Made by a program: the position numbers and the translations under genes
The notes under the pieces: model-generated
Told to the model about the DNA's origin: nothing
The model's input: only the letters and a program-made list of their open reading frames with translations
Database searches by the model: none
In this document: positions 24,001 to 34,900 of the stretch, piece by piece
Numbering within the stretch: the stretch's first letter is position 1
Layout of the letters: each line of letters begins with the position of its first letter
Assembly (NCBI GenBank): GCA_001939145.1
Contig: LSRX01000717.1
Location: 30,862 to 94,861 of the forward strand
Source: Symbiodinium microadriaticum
Lineage: Eukaryota; Sar; Dinophyceae; Suessiales; Symbiodiniaceae
Reading direction: 5' to 3'
Length of the DNA stretch: 64,000 bases

Positions 24001-26080
24001 GTCGAAAAGTTAAGTCGAAATGCTTTCGACTTATAGCCTTTTTTTTCTGTGCTTTTCGCACTTTTCGGTGCTCTTCGGGTATTTCGACATTCGCCTTTTC
24101 TCGTTTGTCTGCGCTTTTCGCACTTTTCTGTACTTTCCGGGCGTGTCTGTTTTCTGCGCTTTTCTGTACGTTTTCCCTTGTTTCGGCTTTTCGCATTCTT
24201 CCTGAGCTGTTCGAACGTTCGGCACTTTTCGGCTTCAGGTTTTCGCAGAAAAGCTCCGTTTCCAGTCGTAAGTGCAGCAGCAAGGCCAGGGCCAGATTGG
24301 GGGTAGGCAGGCCCAGAGGGATGGATAGGGGTAAGCAAGGGCTGGTTGTAGAAAAGTATGTGAAAATGCAGGTAGGCCGAGGGCTAGGCCTGAGGCAGCA
24401 GTAAAACGAGTAGCAGTCGGCAGTAGTCGTAGTAGCACTGTCACTCGTCGTGTTAGTAACTTTCAGCAGAATCGAGCTTAATGGCAAATTTTGCTGCATG
24501 TCAAACCATTTCGGGTTCCCCCGAAGCCACCAGAAGTAGCCAAAACATAGGAGCCGCAGACTCGCAAATTCAGTGATTTGGTACTGTCAACCCCAACGAA
24601 CGGAGCCATCCGTATTTTGGTGTATTTTCTTAGATTTTGGGGACCCTAAAAGCAAGTTTCAATGACTTCTGAGCATTTCGTGTGTCCAAGAGTCTGAACA
24701 GTGACCAAGACACAGGCATTTCGATTTGTTTTGCGGGTCTCAGGAGCCAGCCGAGAATCTTGCGCGTGCGAGATTCCCATCTGGTTTTCGATCACTTTGG
24801 GCATCGTCGGAACACCTGAACTGCACGAAACCATAGGCATTTTTGTTTTTTTCTGGTTGCAGGAATCCTTGATGACAACTTTCAATGTTTTTTCAGCATC
24901 TCGTGGTTCCGACAGCACCAAGTTGGACTTATGTTTCGGGTCAGAAACCACCAAGAGTTAAGTCTGGCTGACTTTGAAGTCGAGCTCATCCTAGAAATAA
25001 GTAAACATAGATGCTTTTGGCCGAGATGGGTCTTCGGGTTACACAAACACCTCGGAAGCGCTTGTCTCAGTCGTGTTTGACCAGACTGGTTGAGTTTTCC
25101 CCTTCTTCGGTGGTTATGGATGCTTAACGTTTTCGATCGTTTTGGATATTTCGACTTGTCGAGTTTTCGACTTATAGCCTTCAGCTGTACTTTTACGCTT
25201 TCGCGGTTTTGGACTTTTCGACTTTTTCAGTAGCTTTTGGCTGTATGTTTCGACATTTCATGTCTTGCTGCACTTTTAAATCTCGAGATGTCGAAAAGTT
25301 AGCTCAAAAGTTAAGTCGAAAAGCTTTCGACTGGCTTTTCGCTTTTTGCTGTACATTCGCCGACTTCTCGCGGGTTTACTTGAACTTTCGGCTTTTCGCC
25401 TTTTCGGGTTTTCTGTTTTGTCGCGCAAAATCCTTGTCCTATGCGACTTTTCGCTTTTCGGCTTTTCGCGTGCCGTTTGGCATTCTCCGCTTATCCGCGC
25501 CCTCAGCCACTCGCAAACACAGCCAGGTGCGAGCATCTAAAAAATGTTCAATGTTCGTCTTGGGGTGGCTGCACCGGCTCGGAATCTGCCCTGTTATTGC
25601 GTTCTGCTTCTTGCGCTTACGAGGTGATGGCTTCATTTGCAAGAACGACCTGGCTGCACAGCTGCAGATCGGAGGAGAACATTCGGTAAATCGCGCGAGA
25701 CATCCCTTCGGCCCAGGCGGCGCTCTTGAAAAGTGGACATGACGACGATGGCTTTGCGGGTAGGTTACCCAAGTCCGCGAGCTCCAATCCGCTTCAGATG
25801 CCTTTTGTGTCGTACAGCATGCTGACATGCTGTCACGCAGGCATTAGCGTTGACGAGATCAACTCCATGATGAATGAGGCCGGTTCCAAGCTGTGAGCTG
25901 ATGACCCAGGACGTCGTACAACGTATTGCCATCAAGGTGGATCAAAACGGCGACGGACGCATGTCCTTTGAAGAGCGCTACGGCGGCACAGGGCAGACTT
26001 GTCGAGCTTTCTTGGTCGGCCGGGTGCCTCGACGTGAGGTTCATGGCTCTGATGGCAGACAGGAAAGAACCGAAGTCAAG
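21077..26080 (+). CDS. Calcium-dependent protein kinase (CDPK)
   Basis: Ca2+-activated Ser/Thr kinase, split over many short exons. The kinase part reads in order: YEMGKQIGAGTFGTVWKAKH (from the ATG at 21077), IKSCPKKLIPS (about 21286), KAEIDIMKQLDH (about 21400), PHIMRLYYTFEDE (21492), ELCEGGELFNAMIE (21618), CHRDLKPENFLISKK (from 21914), KLIDFGTAKRFD (22059), VHYVAPEVLKK (22174), YTEKVDVWSAG (22282), LFVMLAGTPPFHSDDD (22407) and MLTKEVDARP (22692). Then come the junction helix and four EF-hands with loops DDDHSGTLS (23307), DVDGSGTVNYTE (23532), DVNG|DGFICKN (split by an intron) and DQNGDGRMSFEE (25940). A 64-base GC...AG intron (25975-26038) joins SFEE to FMALMA. Upstream N-terminal exons (20.4-21.0 kb) and the exact stop are uncertain. 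Typical of alveolate and plant CDPKs; the identity is firm. Confidence 0.9.
21357..21386 (+). repeat. (CT)n microsatellite
   Basis: Imperfect CT-dinucleotide run just upstream of the exon encoding the alpha-C helix of the CDPK. It also serves as the pyrimidine tract before that exon's acceptor. Confidence 0.85.
23810..25623 (+). other. 1.8 kb intron splitting the third EF-hand loop of the CDPK
   Basis: The exon before it ends ...DVN plus one base of a Gly codon, and the exon after it resumes GDGFICKN. Joining them restores a complete EF-hand loop. The donor is GTAAGA (GT type) and the acceptor ACGAG. Length is 1814 bases, far longer than the 50-100 base introns elsewhere in the window. Most of it is TTTTCG-rich repeat material on the flanks with an unrelated 600-700 base middle. 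It contains no gene I recognise. Confidence 0.75.
23994..25480. repeat. TTTTCG-rich interspersed repeat with small inverted repeats
   Basis: Two blocks (about 23994-24260 and 25125-25485) are dominated by TTTTCG and GCTTTTCGC units. Both contain the phrase TTCGACTTATAGCCTT (24024 and 25166 regions). Inside are short perfect inverted repeats: AAGTCGAAA-TGC-TTTCGACTT at 24012-24032, and a near-palindrome AGTCGAAAAGCTTTCGACT near 25313-25331. The shared phrases in both blocks suggest two copies of one repeat family. Confidence 0.6.
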
Positions 26081-26705
26081 GTGCCCTCGCTGGAGTTCAA
26101 AGAGAGTTGGAGTAGGAGGTCTCGTGACAGAAGCATTGGGGCCAGGACTACCGAGGAAGGAGAAGGGACATGAAGAGGCCAGGACATGTCGGGAAAAGGA
26201 GTCGGGCAAGGGCTGTTTTCGGGGACTAGGCATCCGTTCTGGCAGGCTGCGGCGGGGCATGGGAGTCCCTGAAGAAGCAAGCGTCATAGGATTGCATGAG
26301 CTCATTGGGTTCTGAGTTCTGAGCGGAATGAGAAGTCAGAAGCCTTTTGACTGTGACTAAAGCCAGTGCAACAGGTGGCCGAGCGCTGCTTTCCAACATT
26401 TTTGAACACATCCGGAGATCAGAACGAGGAAGAGGAAGTGGATGCGAGGAGAAGAGGAACGCAACGATGAAAGAGAAAGCTTTCTGGATGTGATTTCTCA
26501 GGAGGCAGAATGGTCTCGAAGGGATCATATTGCAGGGCGAGTCGGAAGCCCACAGCAATTCTGCTTGTCCGATGAAATTCAGGCGAGCTTCAGTGGCCCT
26601 CTCGCCAGAGACAGCCACAAATTATGCGGTATCCGGGCTCTTGTCTGGCCACCGCACGTTATCAACCGGCCGGGTCAAAGACGGTGTGCAGCCGTCACTC
26701 TGCCG

Positions 26706-27190
26706 AAATGCCGAAGAAATCGGGTGAGTTGCAGTTGAGGGCAAGGAAAAAGCTTGCAGCCTCTTCTGGCCACACGTTGCTGGAAGGGGTATGCAGAGAT
26801 TTCGGCAAAGTGATGGCCAGCTTTTCAAGAAAGGATGCGTCGTCGACATAGCGACTTGCATGCTCATGTTCCGTGCCTCGCGGCTGTGGCGCTGCAAGAC
26901 TGCACCCCGTCACAGTCGCCAGTTAATGTCTGCTCTGCTTATCAACAGTATCGGAGGGGTCAATGCGAAGGTTGCCAGCCGAGACCTTGTTGCCTCACAG
27001 AGCACCATCAAGGCAGAAAGATTTCAGCCCGGCATTGAAACAGATTTTGCGTGAGGTCCATTGCACTTTCCGTTTGAACTTGGCGCCTGCAATTGGCTCA
27101 AAGACGTTGGCTTGCCATGCAGTTCGTATACAAGAAGACCGAGGGAGTGTACAAGAAGCTCAAAGATCAGAGGGTTCATGAGTTGCACCA
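26706..27190 (+). CDS. Unrecognised exons
   Basis: Several protein-like pieces with no family I can name. An ATG at about 26706 begins MPKKSG. About 26962-27058 reads RLPAETLLPHRAPS and KDFSPALKQILREVH. About 27120-27180 reads FVYKKTEGVYKKLKDQRVHE after a CATGCAG acceptor. The pieces are basic and helical. They could form one small basic protein downstream of the CDPK, but their order and joins are guesses. Confidence 0.25.
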
Positions 27191-27404
27191 TTCATTTTGT
27201 GTTTGCCCGTTCTGCGGAAGATGGTACCTGCCTCTTAGCGGAGCGATGGCTGATGAGCAAGGTTGGGGTGTTCGGAGATGCTCTGCACAGATTCTTGTGT
27301 TGATACTTGTGTGAAGTTCAACTGAAGTTCTCGAAGGTTCTCTGGACCTTTCGCTTTCCTCCTTCATTGGAGCAGCTAAGCCTGACTTAAAGCCAACTCA
27401 GCTG

Positions 27405-28124
27405 GTGGTCGTGGAAGAGAAGTTGGGGAAAGTCAGCCCCTCGCCAGCGCAGCTGCCTGCTGAAACTGGGGCTTTCTGCCCTCTGGCCCGAGGTCGGTGT
27501 GACGAATGTGCAAGAGCTGGCACACGCCCTGCGAGGCAGGATCTGTGCAGCACCGACTGCACCGCTCCATCTCTGCTACCAGCGCCAGGCAGAAATGAAA
27601 GGAGTTTGAACAATCGCCTTCGGGCCTGGAGCCAGGATGCTGACTTGATCTCAAGCTCAAGCGACGCCTTGCCCAGGCAGTTGGCGAGAAATGCTTCACA
27701 TCAGAAACTCTCAGTGCACTCCGGCAACGTGTACGTGAGGAGCCATCTTTGCGTCGCACTAGGCCGAGTGAGCGATCAAAGCAATGCCATGCAATATCCG
27801 TGCCAGCTTTGCTTTCCCGCAGACGGCAGCCGAGTGACAGCTCGAGGGGCGAAGGTTTGGCCGGTGGAGAATCGGATTTCAAGAGAAGCGGACTCAGTTT
27901 GCTTGAGTCAAGACGTGCTGTCAGAGCTTTCGTCCCCAGGAAGTGGAGCGATGCCAACATCCAAAGAGGGAATGCTCCAATCCTTGGAAGACCTCGGCCT
28001 CGAGGCAGCGAGCAAAGACCCGCCACACGTAGCTCTCGCACATGCTTTGCTCGTTGTGTCGCGAGGTCTCGAGATGTCAAGTGCGGGAAATGCGCGCAAT
28101 GCTGTTGGAGGCACGCACCTTTAG
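27405..28124 (+). CDS. Hypothetical 239-codon open frame
   Basis: Open from about 27405 to a TAG ending at 28124. Composition is ordinary, with Ser-rich stretches and a more ordered end (LEDLGLEAASKDPP, HVALAHALLVVSRGLEM). The opposite strand is open over nearly the same interval for a longer distance, so strand assignment rests only on the + orientation of all firm genes here. No domain recognised. Confidence 0.25.
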   Translation: MVVEEKLGKVSPSPAQLPAETGAFCPLARGRCDECARAGTRPARQDLCSTDCTAPSLLPAPGRNERSLNNRLRAWSQDADLISSSSDALPRQLARNASHQKLSVHSGNVYVRSHLCVALGRVSDQSNAMQYPCQLCFPADGSRVTARGAKVWPVENRISREADSVCLSQDVLSELSSPGSGAMPTSKEGMLQSLEDLGLEAASKDPPHVALAHALLVVSRGLEMSSAGNARNAVGGTHL

Positions 28125-28689
28125 TTAGGTACTGGAGTCGACATGGAGAAACGTAAAGAGCAGCATTGCTACAACGGTGGTGTGCAACTTCAACTGAGTT
28201 TACAGGTATTTGTGTTCTCGGAAGTTGCCTCTGAGACGTACCTGCCAAAGCTGAGTCATCCCGCTCCACCTTTTATCCACCGCAAGTCTCCGTGGACCCC
28301 GAATAATGAAACGGGCACCGGGGACAAGTCAAGCAGTCAAGCATGTCGAGAGCACGTGGGCGGGAAAGTCAACGGCAGGGCTCTGTGTGTCACCTGTGGG
28401 TAGTGTTCGCACCAATCTCTCTCAAGCAAGCCTGCCACGTCGATGGCGCCTCGTCTGTAACAATGTGCTTGACGGACTTTGTCAACGGGAGACCCTACTG
28501 TAGTTTCCTTGTTCTCCTAATCAGCAGATGAACGTCCTTTTCACTCTGCGGTGCTTTGAGAGTGCGAGGCACGGCGACTGTCTTCACTGCAGCGGCCAGA
28601 TCTTGCAGCCGAGGCTCGTAGGCCTACGCCAGCGCTCCTAGTAGCGCTGCGCTTCCTTTCCTCGTTTGGCTCAGGTTCGTGGACGGCTT

Positions 28690-29230
28690 GGCCGGAATCC
28701 GGAGCGATCCACAAGCTCGGAAGAATTGATCAGGTCGGCTCTCTTGTGCTTGCGCCTGGCTTTGACGTCTCAACTGCACTGTTTCCCAGGCAGCTACTGG
28801 AAGCTTCGTTTCCGGATGCGCTCGAGCCACGTGCTACGGCGGAGTTCGAGAGAAGCAAAAGTGACGAGGAGGACAGACTCCGCACCGGGACTTGTGATTT
28901 TCAGCCCTCTAGACCCGTGAATCGAAGGGGGTTCACGGCCCATGAGCCACTCCTTTCAGCTTTGCATTGTACTGAAGGTTGCAGGGGTTGCCGCTCCTCA
29001 TAACATTCGGGGTTTGACAATGTTCGGGCTGTGTTCGGTCTGGATACTTGGACAGTCCGTTCTTCTCAAGGTTTCAGTTCAGCAAAAGTGTGTGCATGCC
29101 GTCTGCAAGGGACAGGGTTTCACGGCGTTCGAAGCCTGCAAGTTTCGCGTCCTTGAAAGATGTAGACAGACCTTTAGGGGTTACCCCTTTCAGCCCTGAA
29201 CCCGCGAAGCTCACCCCAACTGGCTGCACG
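28690..29230 (+). CDS. Unrecognised exons
   Basis: About 28690-28890 is open with a normal-looking protein sequence (IDQVGSLVLAPGFDVS, LLEASFPDALEP, then the charged run EFERSKSDEEDRLRTG). About 29048-29230, in another frame, is Ser/Arg/Pro-rich (ARDRVSRRSKPASFASLKDV). An intron between them is plausible. No family is recognised; the first piece is the more convincing exon. Confidence 0.3.
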
Positions 29231-29429
29231 TTGCAGAGAAGCTGGAGCCACTATTTTTACCAACTCGTGTCCCCAGGATTGCTTCACTTTCGAGATCCTT
29301 ACGCCGAGCCCGGAAGCGCTCTCGTTGTCTACGCTCTTTCTGAATTCAGAGGACTGGTGCTATCGGTGGTGGTGGTGGGCAAGCCTCTGTTTTTTAGTAC
29401 TGTCGGTCGCATTGCTAGGGGTGAATAGC

Positions 29430-31990
29430 GCGCATTTGCGGTCACTGGCTGGGTGCAGTGACTGACCGTGTCCTGTCAGCATGGGGGAGTTACATGGGCT
29501 GAGCTTGGAGTCTGCACATTGTTGGTGTGGAAGACATTCTTCGGGTCAGGGCAGGGTGCTGCAATAAAAGAACTCAGATGCAGATAAAGGCAAGAGATGA
29601 GCGGAGAAAGCAGGCCGCAGAGGTCGTCACCGATGTGTAGAGAAATTGGCATGTTCTGTCCCGTCCACAGTGGTGAACACATGGTGTCTCTGGGGCCGTG
29701 GGCAAGCCCCCATCCTTTTCAACCCTTCAACCTCAAATCCAAGACCAGAAAGAATGAAACTCGAGGATGCCGCTACAATCCCTATAAGATCCTATAAGCA
29801 GATGCACATTGACATGACGTGTCGTTTGGTAGCAACCAAAGTTACGAACTCTTACGAATGCTGTGTTGGCAGGAAGAATTGCGTGGACAGTGTGCGGGCC
29901 CAATTTTTTGGACACCTCTGGCAAAGTTCCGAAGACATTACCTTTGTCGGACGAGATTTTTGAGGCAAAGCGCGTGGTTTGTGGACCGATGGGCTCGAGT
30001 GCGAATCTAAGCGCAGCGAAAGCTTCCTGCTGGGCTGAGTAGTCTCCGAGCCACAGGTCCAAAAGTAAAGGGTTCCTTGCTGCTCGGCCGTCACCGTTGG
30101 CTGAAAGACCAGACCTGCAACGTGCCACGCATGTGATGTTGCAGTGACATGCTCAGCCTTCGGACTTCCAGTCCAGACAAGGCTCTTCTCCTAAAGATGG
30201 AGAGTCGGAGGGAATACTTGCAAAGCTTGTGCAGACCTCAGATCTCCCTCTTAGTGAAATGACAACGAGCCCTGCACGTCTGGCAGGCCACAGGTGCAAG
30301 ACTGATTTGCTTTCCTCCTTGGCAGCCTCGTTTCGACGAAAGAGGGCCGCGAGATCCTAGGTAGCTGTGCTGAGTGCGTTGTAGCTCCACCCGCAGGTGG
30401 ATCAGTAGCCGTGAAGCTCGAGTAAACATGCAAGACCACAGATGAAGCCCAGAACATCAGACAACCAGCAATGCTCGAAAGCAGAAGCTACAAGCTCAAA
30501 GAGGTCCCCGCCCAATCAGCCACAGCTTCGTGAACGAACGAGCCGCTGCGTCACAACTTGGGATATGCTTTGATCGTCGAGGCGGTGTCGCAGCGTCAGA
30601 GCCGTTACCTTAGTCCAGTCATCCAGTCCTTTGTTGGCAGCATGTGCAGGCGCTCCCCTAGCGATGGCAGCGCAGGCAGAGGCGCCGAATGTGGCCATGG
30701 AGGGCTGCGATGTTTTCATGGTGCCCTACAGGCCCCAGAGTTGCCAGGGTTTCGGCTTTGCCTGTGCTTCTTAGCATCTGTGCGCAAGGTTTGATGCCAA
30801 GGAGCTGCGCTGGACTCCAACGGGTGTGGCCCTAAATTTTTTCAGAGCAGCTCCGAGTTAGGGTCGTGCAGAGGCGAAGCGGCTGCTGCCGTCAAGATGA
30901 GTAGAGAGGCTGGTGCAAAGGAAAGCTCTGCTCAGGATGTTTGCCTTTTGCTCTAGCCTCGCTGAAGTTACAGGCTAGTTGTGTCCTGTGGCATCAGGAC
31001 GCGAAGTTTGCCACAAGTCTTACTCCCATCATCGCAGACGCATCAGCCACATTATGTAGTACAATGGTAACTGCGGACCGAACATGGATGCCGTCGTGCA
31101 ATGCCGGCTTGTGGACACTGTTGATTCTCGTTGTGTCTCTTTGTGTTTGCTGTGTCAGTTTGTCGAGCATGGGGGCCTGATGCAAGCGGCGAGACTGGGC
31201 CAATTAACGATCAGGACAACAGTTTGACACAGCTGGGCAGGGTGATCGGGCTCACAGCTTGCAACCTTAAGGTGCCAGGACCCAAGCCTCGACAACAACT
31301 TTACTAGACCGTTCCAGGGCACCGTAGTGCAGTTGGAAGGTCATAAGACCAGGACCAGCCCATGACGATCAGACAATGCGACGACAACCAAGGTCATCCA
31401 CCTCTTTACCAACCCTCTACAGATGCCTGATACCATTCGGCTGCGGTGTGTTTTCGTTTGCTTGCTTTTTTGTTGAAGGCATCTGGCAGCTTTCTTGCTC
31501 CTTTGGCTGTTCCGATTCCCTGACAGTGTCTGCCGTACTCCTCGGCAGATGTCTTCCTTCTCGCACGTGAGCACGACTTTTGAGATTCGCTGCCACGAAC
31601 CGACCAGAATGAACGAGAAGCCTTGCACCCCTCTTGAATGCACAAGTCGTGTTGCTACTCGAAGCTTCAACCCCCGGCCCTACTAGTAAGACCTAAGTAA
31701 CTGTTTTGTGACAGTGTAGCAGGCGGCCAAGAGCTGGCGCATCGTTGTGGGCGACCAGGGAGTGCCATTATCCGAGATAAGAAGCGCATCAACCCTTGGC
31801 CCGAACTTTTTGGTGCCTCAGCTGCGCACTTTAATGCGCTTTGTTCGTCCCTCCGCTGCTTGCAACAGGACCGTCCTATTGTCTCAGGTGCTCGACCTGA
31901 TCAAGCACGGTCAGATTGGTCTGCGCTGCGACGACGAGCTGGGCCCACAAACGGCCACTGCTTGCCCTCAACCTTGATTGCGGTGCCTGT
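29430..31990. other. Stretch without a recognised gene
   Basis: Short overlapping frames only. Probably intergenic, perhaps with 5' exons of the arginine methyltransferase gene near its right edge (about 31860-31975 reads VLDLIKHGQIGLRCDDE). Confidence 0.3.
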
Positions 31991-31995
31991 TGATC

Positions 31996-34900
31996 ATGGT
32001 GTTTATGAGGTCGGGCCTGAAGCAATTTGCCACGGAGCTTTCGAAACGCCGAGCTGTCACTTGACCAGCAGCTGACGTAACATTAAAGAGTCCTAGGGTC
32101 CTAGAGGTCATGCTGCATTTTGCGATCAAGTCGATGCAAGGTAGGGTTGTTCAGGTCCCGTACCCTGCACCGAGGATTATGAACGCTTTGAGCAGTACGA
32201 GCAGAGCAGAACCTTTTCTCAATTCAGCGGCCAGGGGCGACGGCCGTGCAAAGAGAAAAGCTTGTCTTGACACGGGACATGTATTCCTTTGTGATCCCAG
32301 AGCAAAACCTCATTCGTTCGAGAACACAGCGGTTTCATCCTTCCTTTTCTGGGTTTGCCCTTTGGCCCGCTGGGGAAACGACGGCACTGGGACAAGTGCA
32401 AGTGTTCACCAAGGCGTCCAAAGCTATTTCCAGTACTATGCCAAGCTGTCCAACCAGCAAAACATGCTGCAAGACAGTGTGCGAACCTCGACCTACCATC
32501 GAGCTATTGCCAGGCTCTCGAAAGAGAAGACAAGGGTTTGGTTCTGAGCCGACTCTGGGGATGCTCGATGTAACGTCGTACCCAGGTCGAAAACCCCGAT
32601 GATTTCCAAGGGAAGGTCGTGATGGATTTGGGTGCCGGGAGCGGCATCCTCTCCTTCTTTTCGGTGCAGGCGAGGTGATACATCAGCTGGCTGGTAGCTG
32701 GTTCTACCAACTAGTTAAAAACCCTACGCTTGGTGGTGTTGAGGGGCCGGGCGCGCATTCTGGAGCATTTTGTGTTAGTTGTTTTTTTGCTTTGACCGCC
32801 TTGTGCTAGGGTTCCCATAGTGAGACCCGGGCCGGTTTGGGACGGTTCAGTCAACGCTCCCTGTCGCTCCATTTCTCTGTTCGCTGCTGTGTATCTGCAT
32901 GAGGCCTAGCCAGCTCTGGAAATAGGGAAACAGCAGAGAACGGCTCAAGAACTGAATTAGGAAAGCTATGCACATGTCAAAGAACTCAAGATTGCAACAA
33001 GGCAGCAACCTACGCAAGAAAAGCAACGATAGACTTTGACGCGTACCACCAGAAGTCTGCTAAACTCGTGTTCGTTTTGAAGTTTTTGGAGTCTATTGAG
33101 ATTTCTAAGACTGCCTCGGGACAGGGCTCGGTGTCTTGCATCCATCCATCTGTCCGCGTAGCCGTCCTCTGTTTGGTGAACTGTCGAACAGTATGCTTAT
33201 CGTCGGACCACGTCCGACCGTCTTTCAAGCGTCTCAGGTTTCACGAAGGCTACCTTTTTCGGAGCTTGCCATCAGGTTGTCCATGGGTCGGCAGCAGGCA
33301 ACGGCACGCGCGCGTGGGGGCAAGGAATCCCCCTCCCACTCCCACCCATGGACATGTCTTTCGGAGCAAAGACTATCAGGCTCCACGAAAAGGAGGCGAG
33401 GGACTTTTTCGATTCGGGTTTTGTGTTTCTCTCTGAACTTGGCTCTGGCGAGCGGGCCACGTCTGGGATAGTTGTGGAATACGGCAGTGAACAGTTTGCC
33501 GGCGGAAGTCAAGGAGTCAAGAACACAGCGTCGGTCGTGTTCGCACAGCCAGCCAGCTGCTCTTGCCAGGAGTGAGCACAAAAAGGAGCATTACTGGTCC
33601 TTAGCTTCGTCAAACAAGTCATCCGTCAATTTGTCAACTCATGATGTCTTGCCGCTTGTCTATTCGTTACTTTCTCCTTTTGTCTGTCGTCCGCCTGTCG
33701 GTGTGTCTCTGTGTCTTGTGTGTGTGTGTGTGCGTGTGTGTTTGCAATCATTTGCCTCCTGCCTCCCACCACTGTCTTCCTCCTCCTCTCCTTGTTCTCC
33801 TGTCCGTATCTTCCTACTCACGGCTTGTAGCTTGAGGCAGGCGCCGAGAAAGTGCACGCAGTGGAGGCGACGGTTTGGCTTTGCCCGCTCCGTCTTAGTA
33901 TGGCCATGGGCCTTGCTGAGGCATCGTCAATGGCCGAAGTGGTGCGCTTGCTCTCTAACGCAAATCCGTTTTTGACGAAGAAGGTAGAGGCCGCGGAAGT
34001 AATTTGCTGGGATCCTCCGAAAGTGCATGATGGAGTTGTGGCCAGGTGATCAGCAGACCTGTGGAGACTATCACGACATCCGAGCTCGATGGGCAGGTAC
34101 CCGGCATGAGTGTCGACACACAGCTTTTGCTGTTCAACTTGCAGGTAGACGTGTTGGTGTCCGAGCCCATTGGCACCTTTCTGTTCAACGAAAGGCGGCT
34201 TGGAGCATGGATCTTGCCAGACTGCGGTGAGCTGTGAGCACCTTGCAGGATGATCGAGAGCTATCTCTGTGCTCGTGACCGGTTTCTCAAGCCCGGTGGC
34301 AAGATGTTCCCGAATGTTGGAACGATCTGCCCTGCCTGCATGCTTTGAGCTGCGGACAATGGGCCTAATCTCGGGCTGTAGGGAGCCGGCGAGAGAGCGA
34401 GCCTGGAACCGAAGCCAGGTATAGCTCCGTTTTCCGATTCGCTTCTTCATTGGGAGCAGCAGAACAAGCTGCTGAGCTGCATAGCAGAAAGCACAAGGTG
34501 TCGGGCAGAACATCGCAGAACCCAGGAACGGCTTCTGGAAAAACACAAACTTCTACGGGATTGACCTCACAGCAGCAGTGCAGCGATGCACAAGGCTGGA
34601 TGTGGCCTGTGGACTAGTCTGGACTAGCAGGCCGAAGCTCGCAATGGGCCGAAGTGTTCGTGCTGCAAAGCAGGGAACACTTCCGGCAACCTGTCGTGGA
34701 CTACATCAATCCAGACTGCCTGGTTTCAAAGTGTATTGAGAAGAGGATCGCAGCTTTGAGAACGTGTTGACATTCTTCTGGCAAACATTTGCACACCTCA
34801 CTTGTCGAAGGTTCGATTTCAAAACCATTACGATCGAGTCGCTTCATTCGCAGCCTCCTTGGAACGGCCCGTCGATGAGCTGACAGCTGCAAGACACTGC

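Noticed and set aside
26962..27060. Weak likeness of KDFSPALKQILREVH to the start of histone H2B
   Set aside because: Only a few residues agree and the following sequence shows no histone fold pattern.
27433..28269. 278-codon minus-strand open frame
   Set aside because: No motif, and it overlaps a + frame of similar quality. No other host gene in the window is on the minus strand.
5806..28674. Short matches to the 3' part of the dinoflagellate spliced leader (TTGGCTCAA-type words near 5811, 27092 and 28664) that could be relict leaders of retroposed genes
   Set aside because: Matches are only 9-10 bases, which is expected by chance in 64 kb. None precedes a convincing start codon, and none precedes methionine synthase.
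33348..33575. Protein-like 75-codon frame within the long arginine methyltransferase intron
   Set aside because: Homology requires the exon at 32585-32671 to join the exon at 33837. The frame has no motif and is open on the other strand as well.
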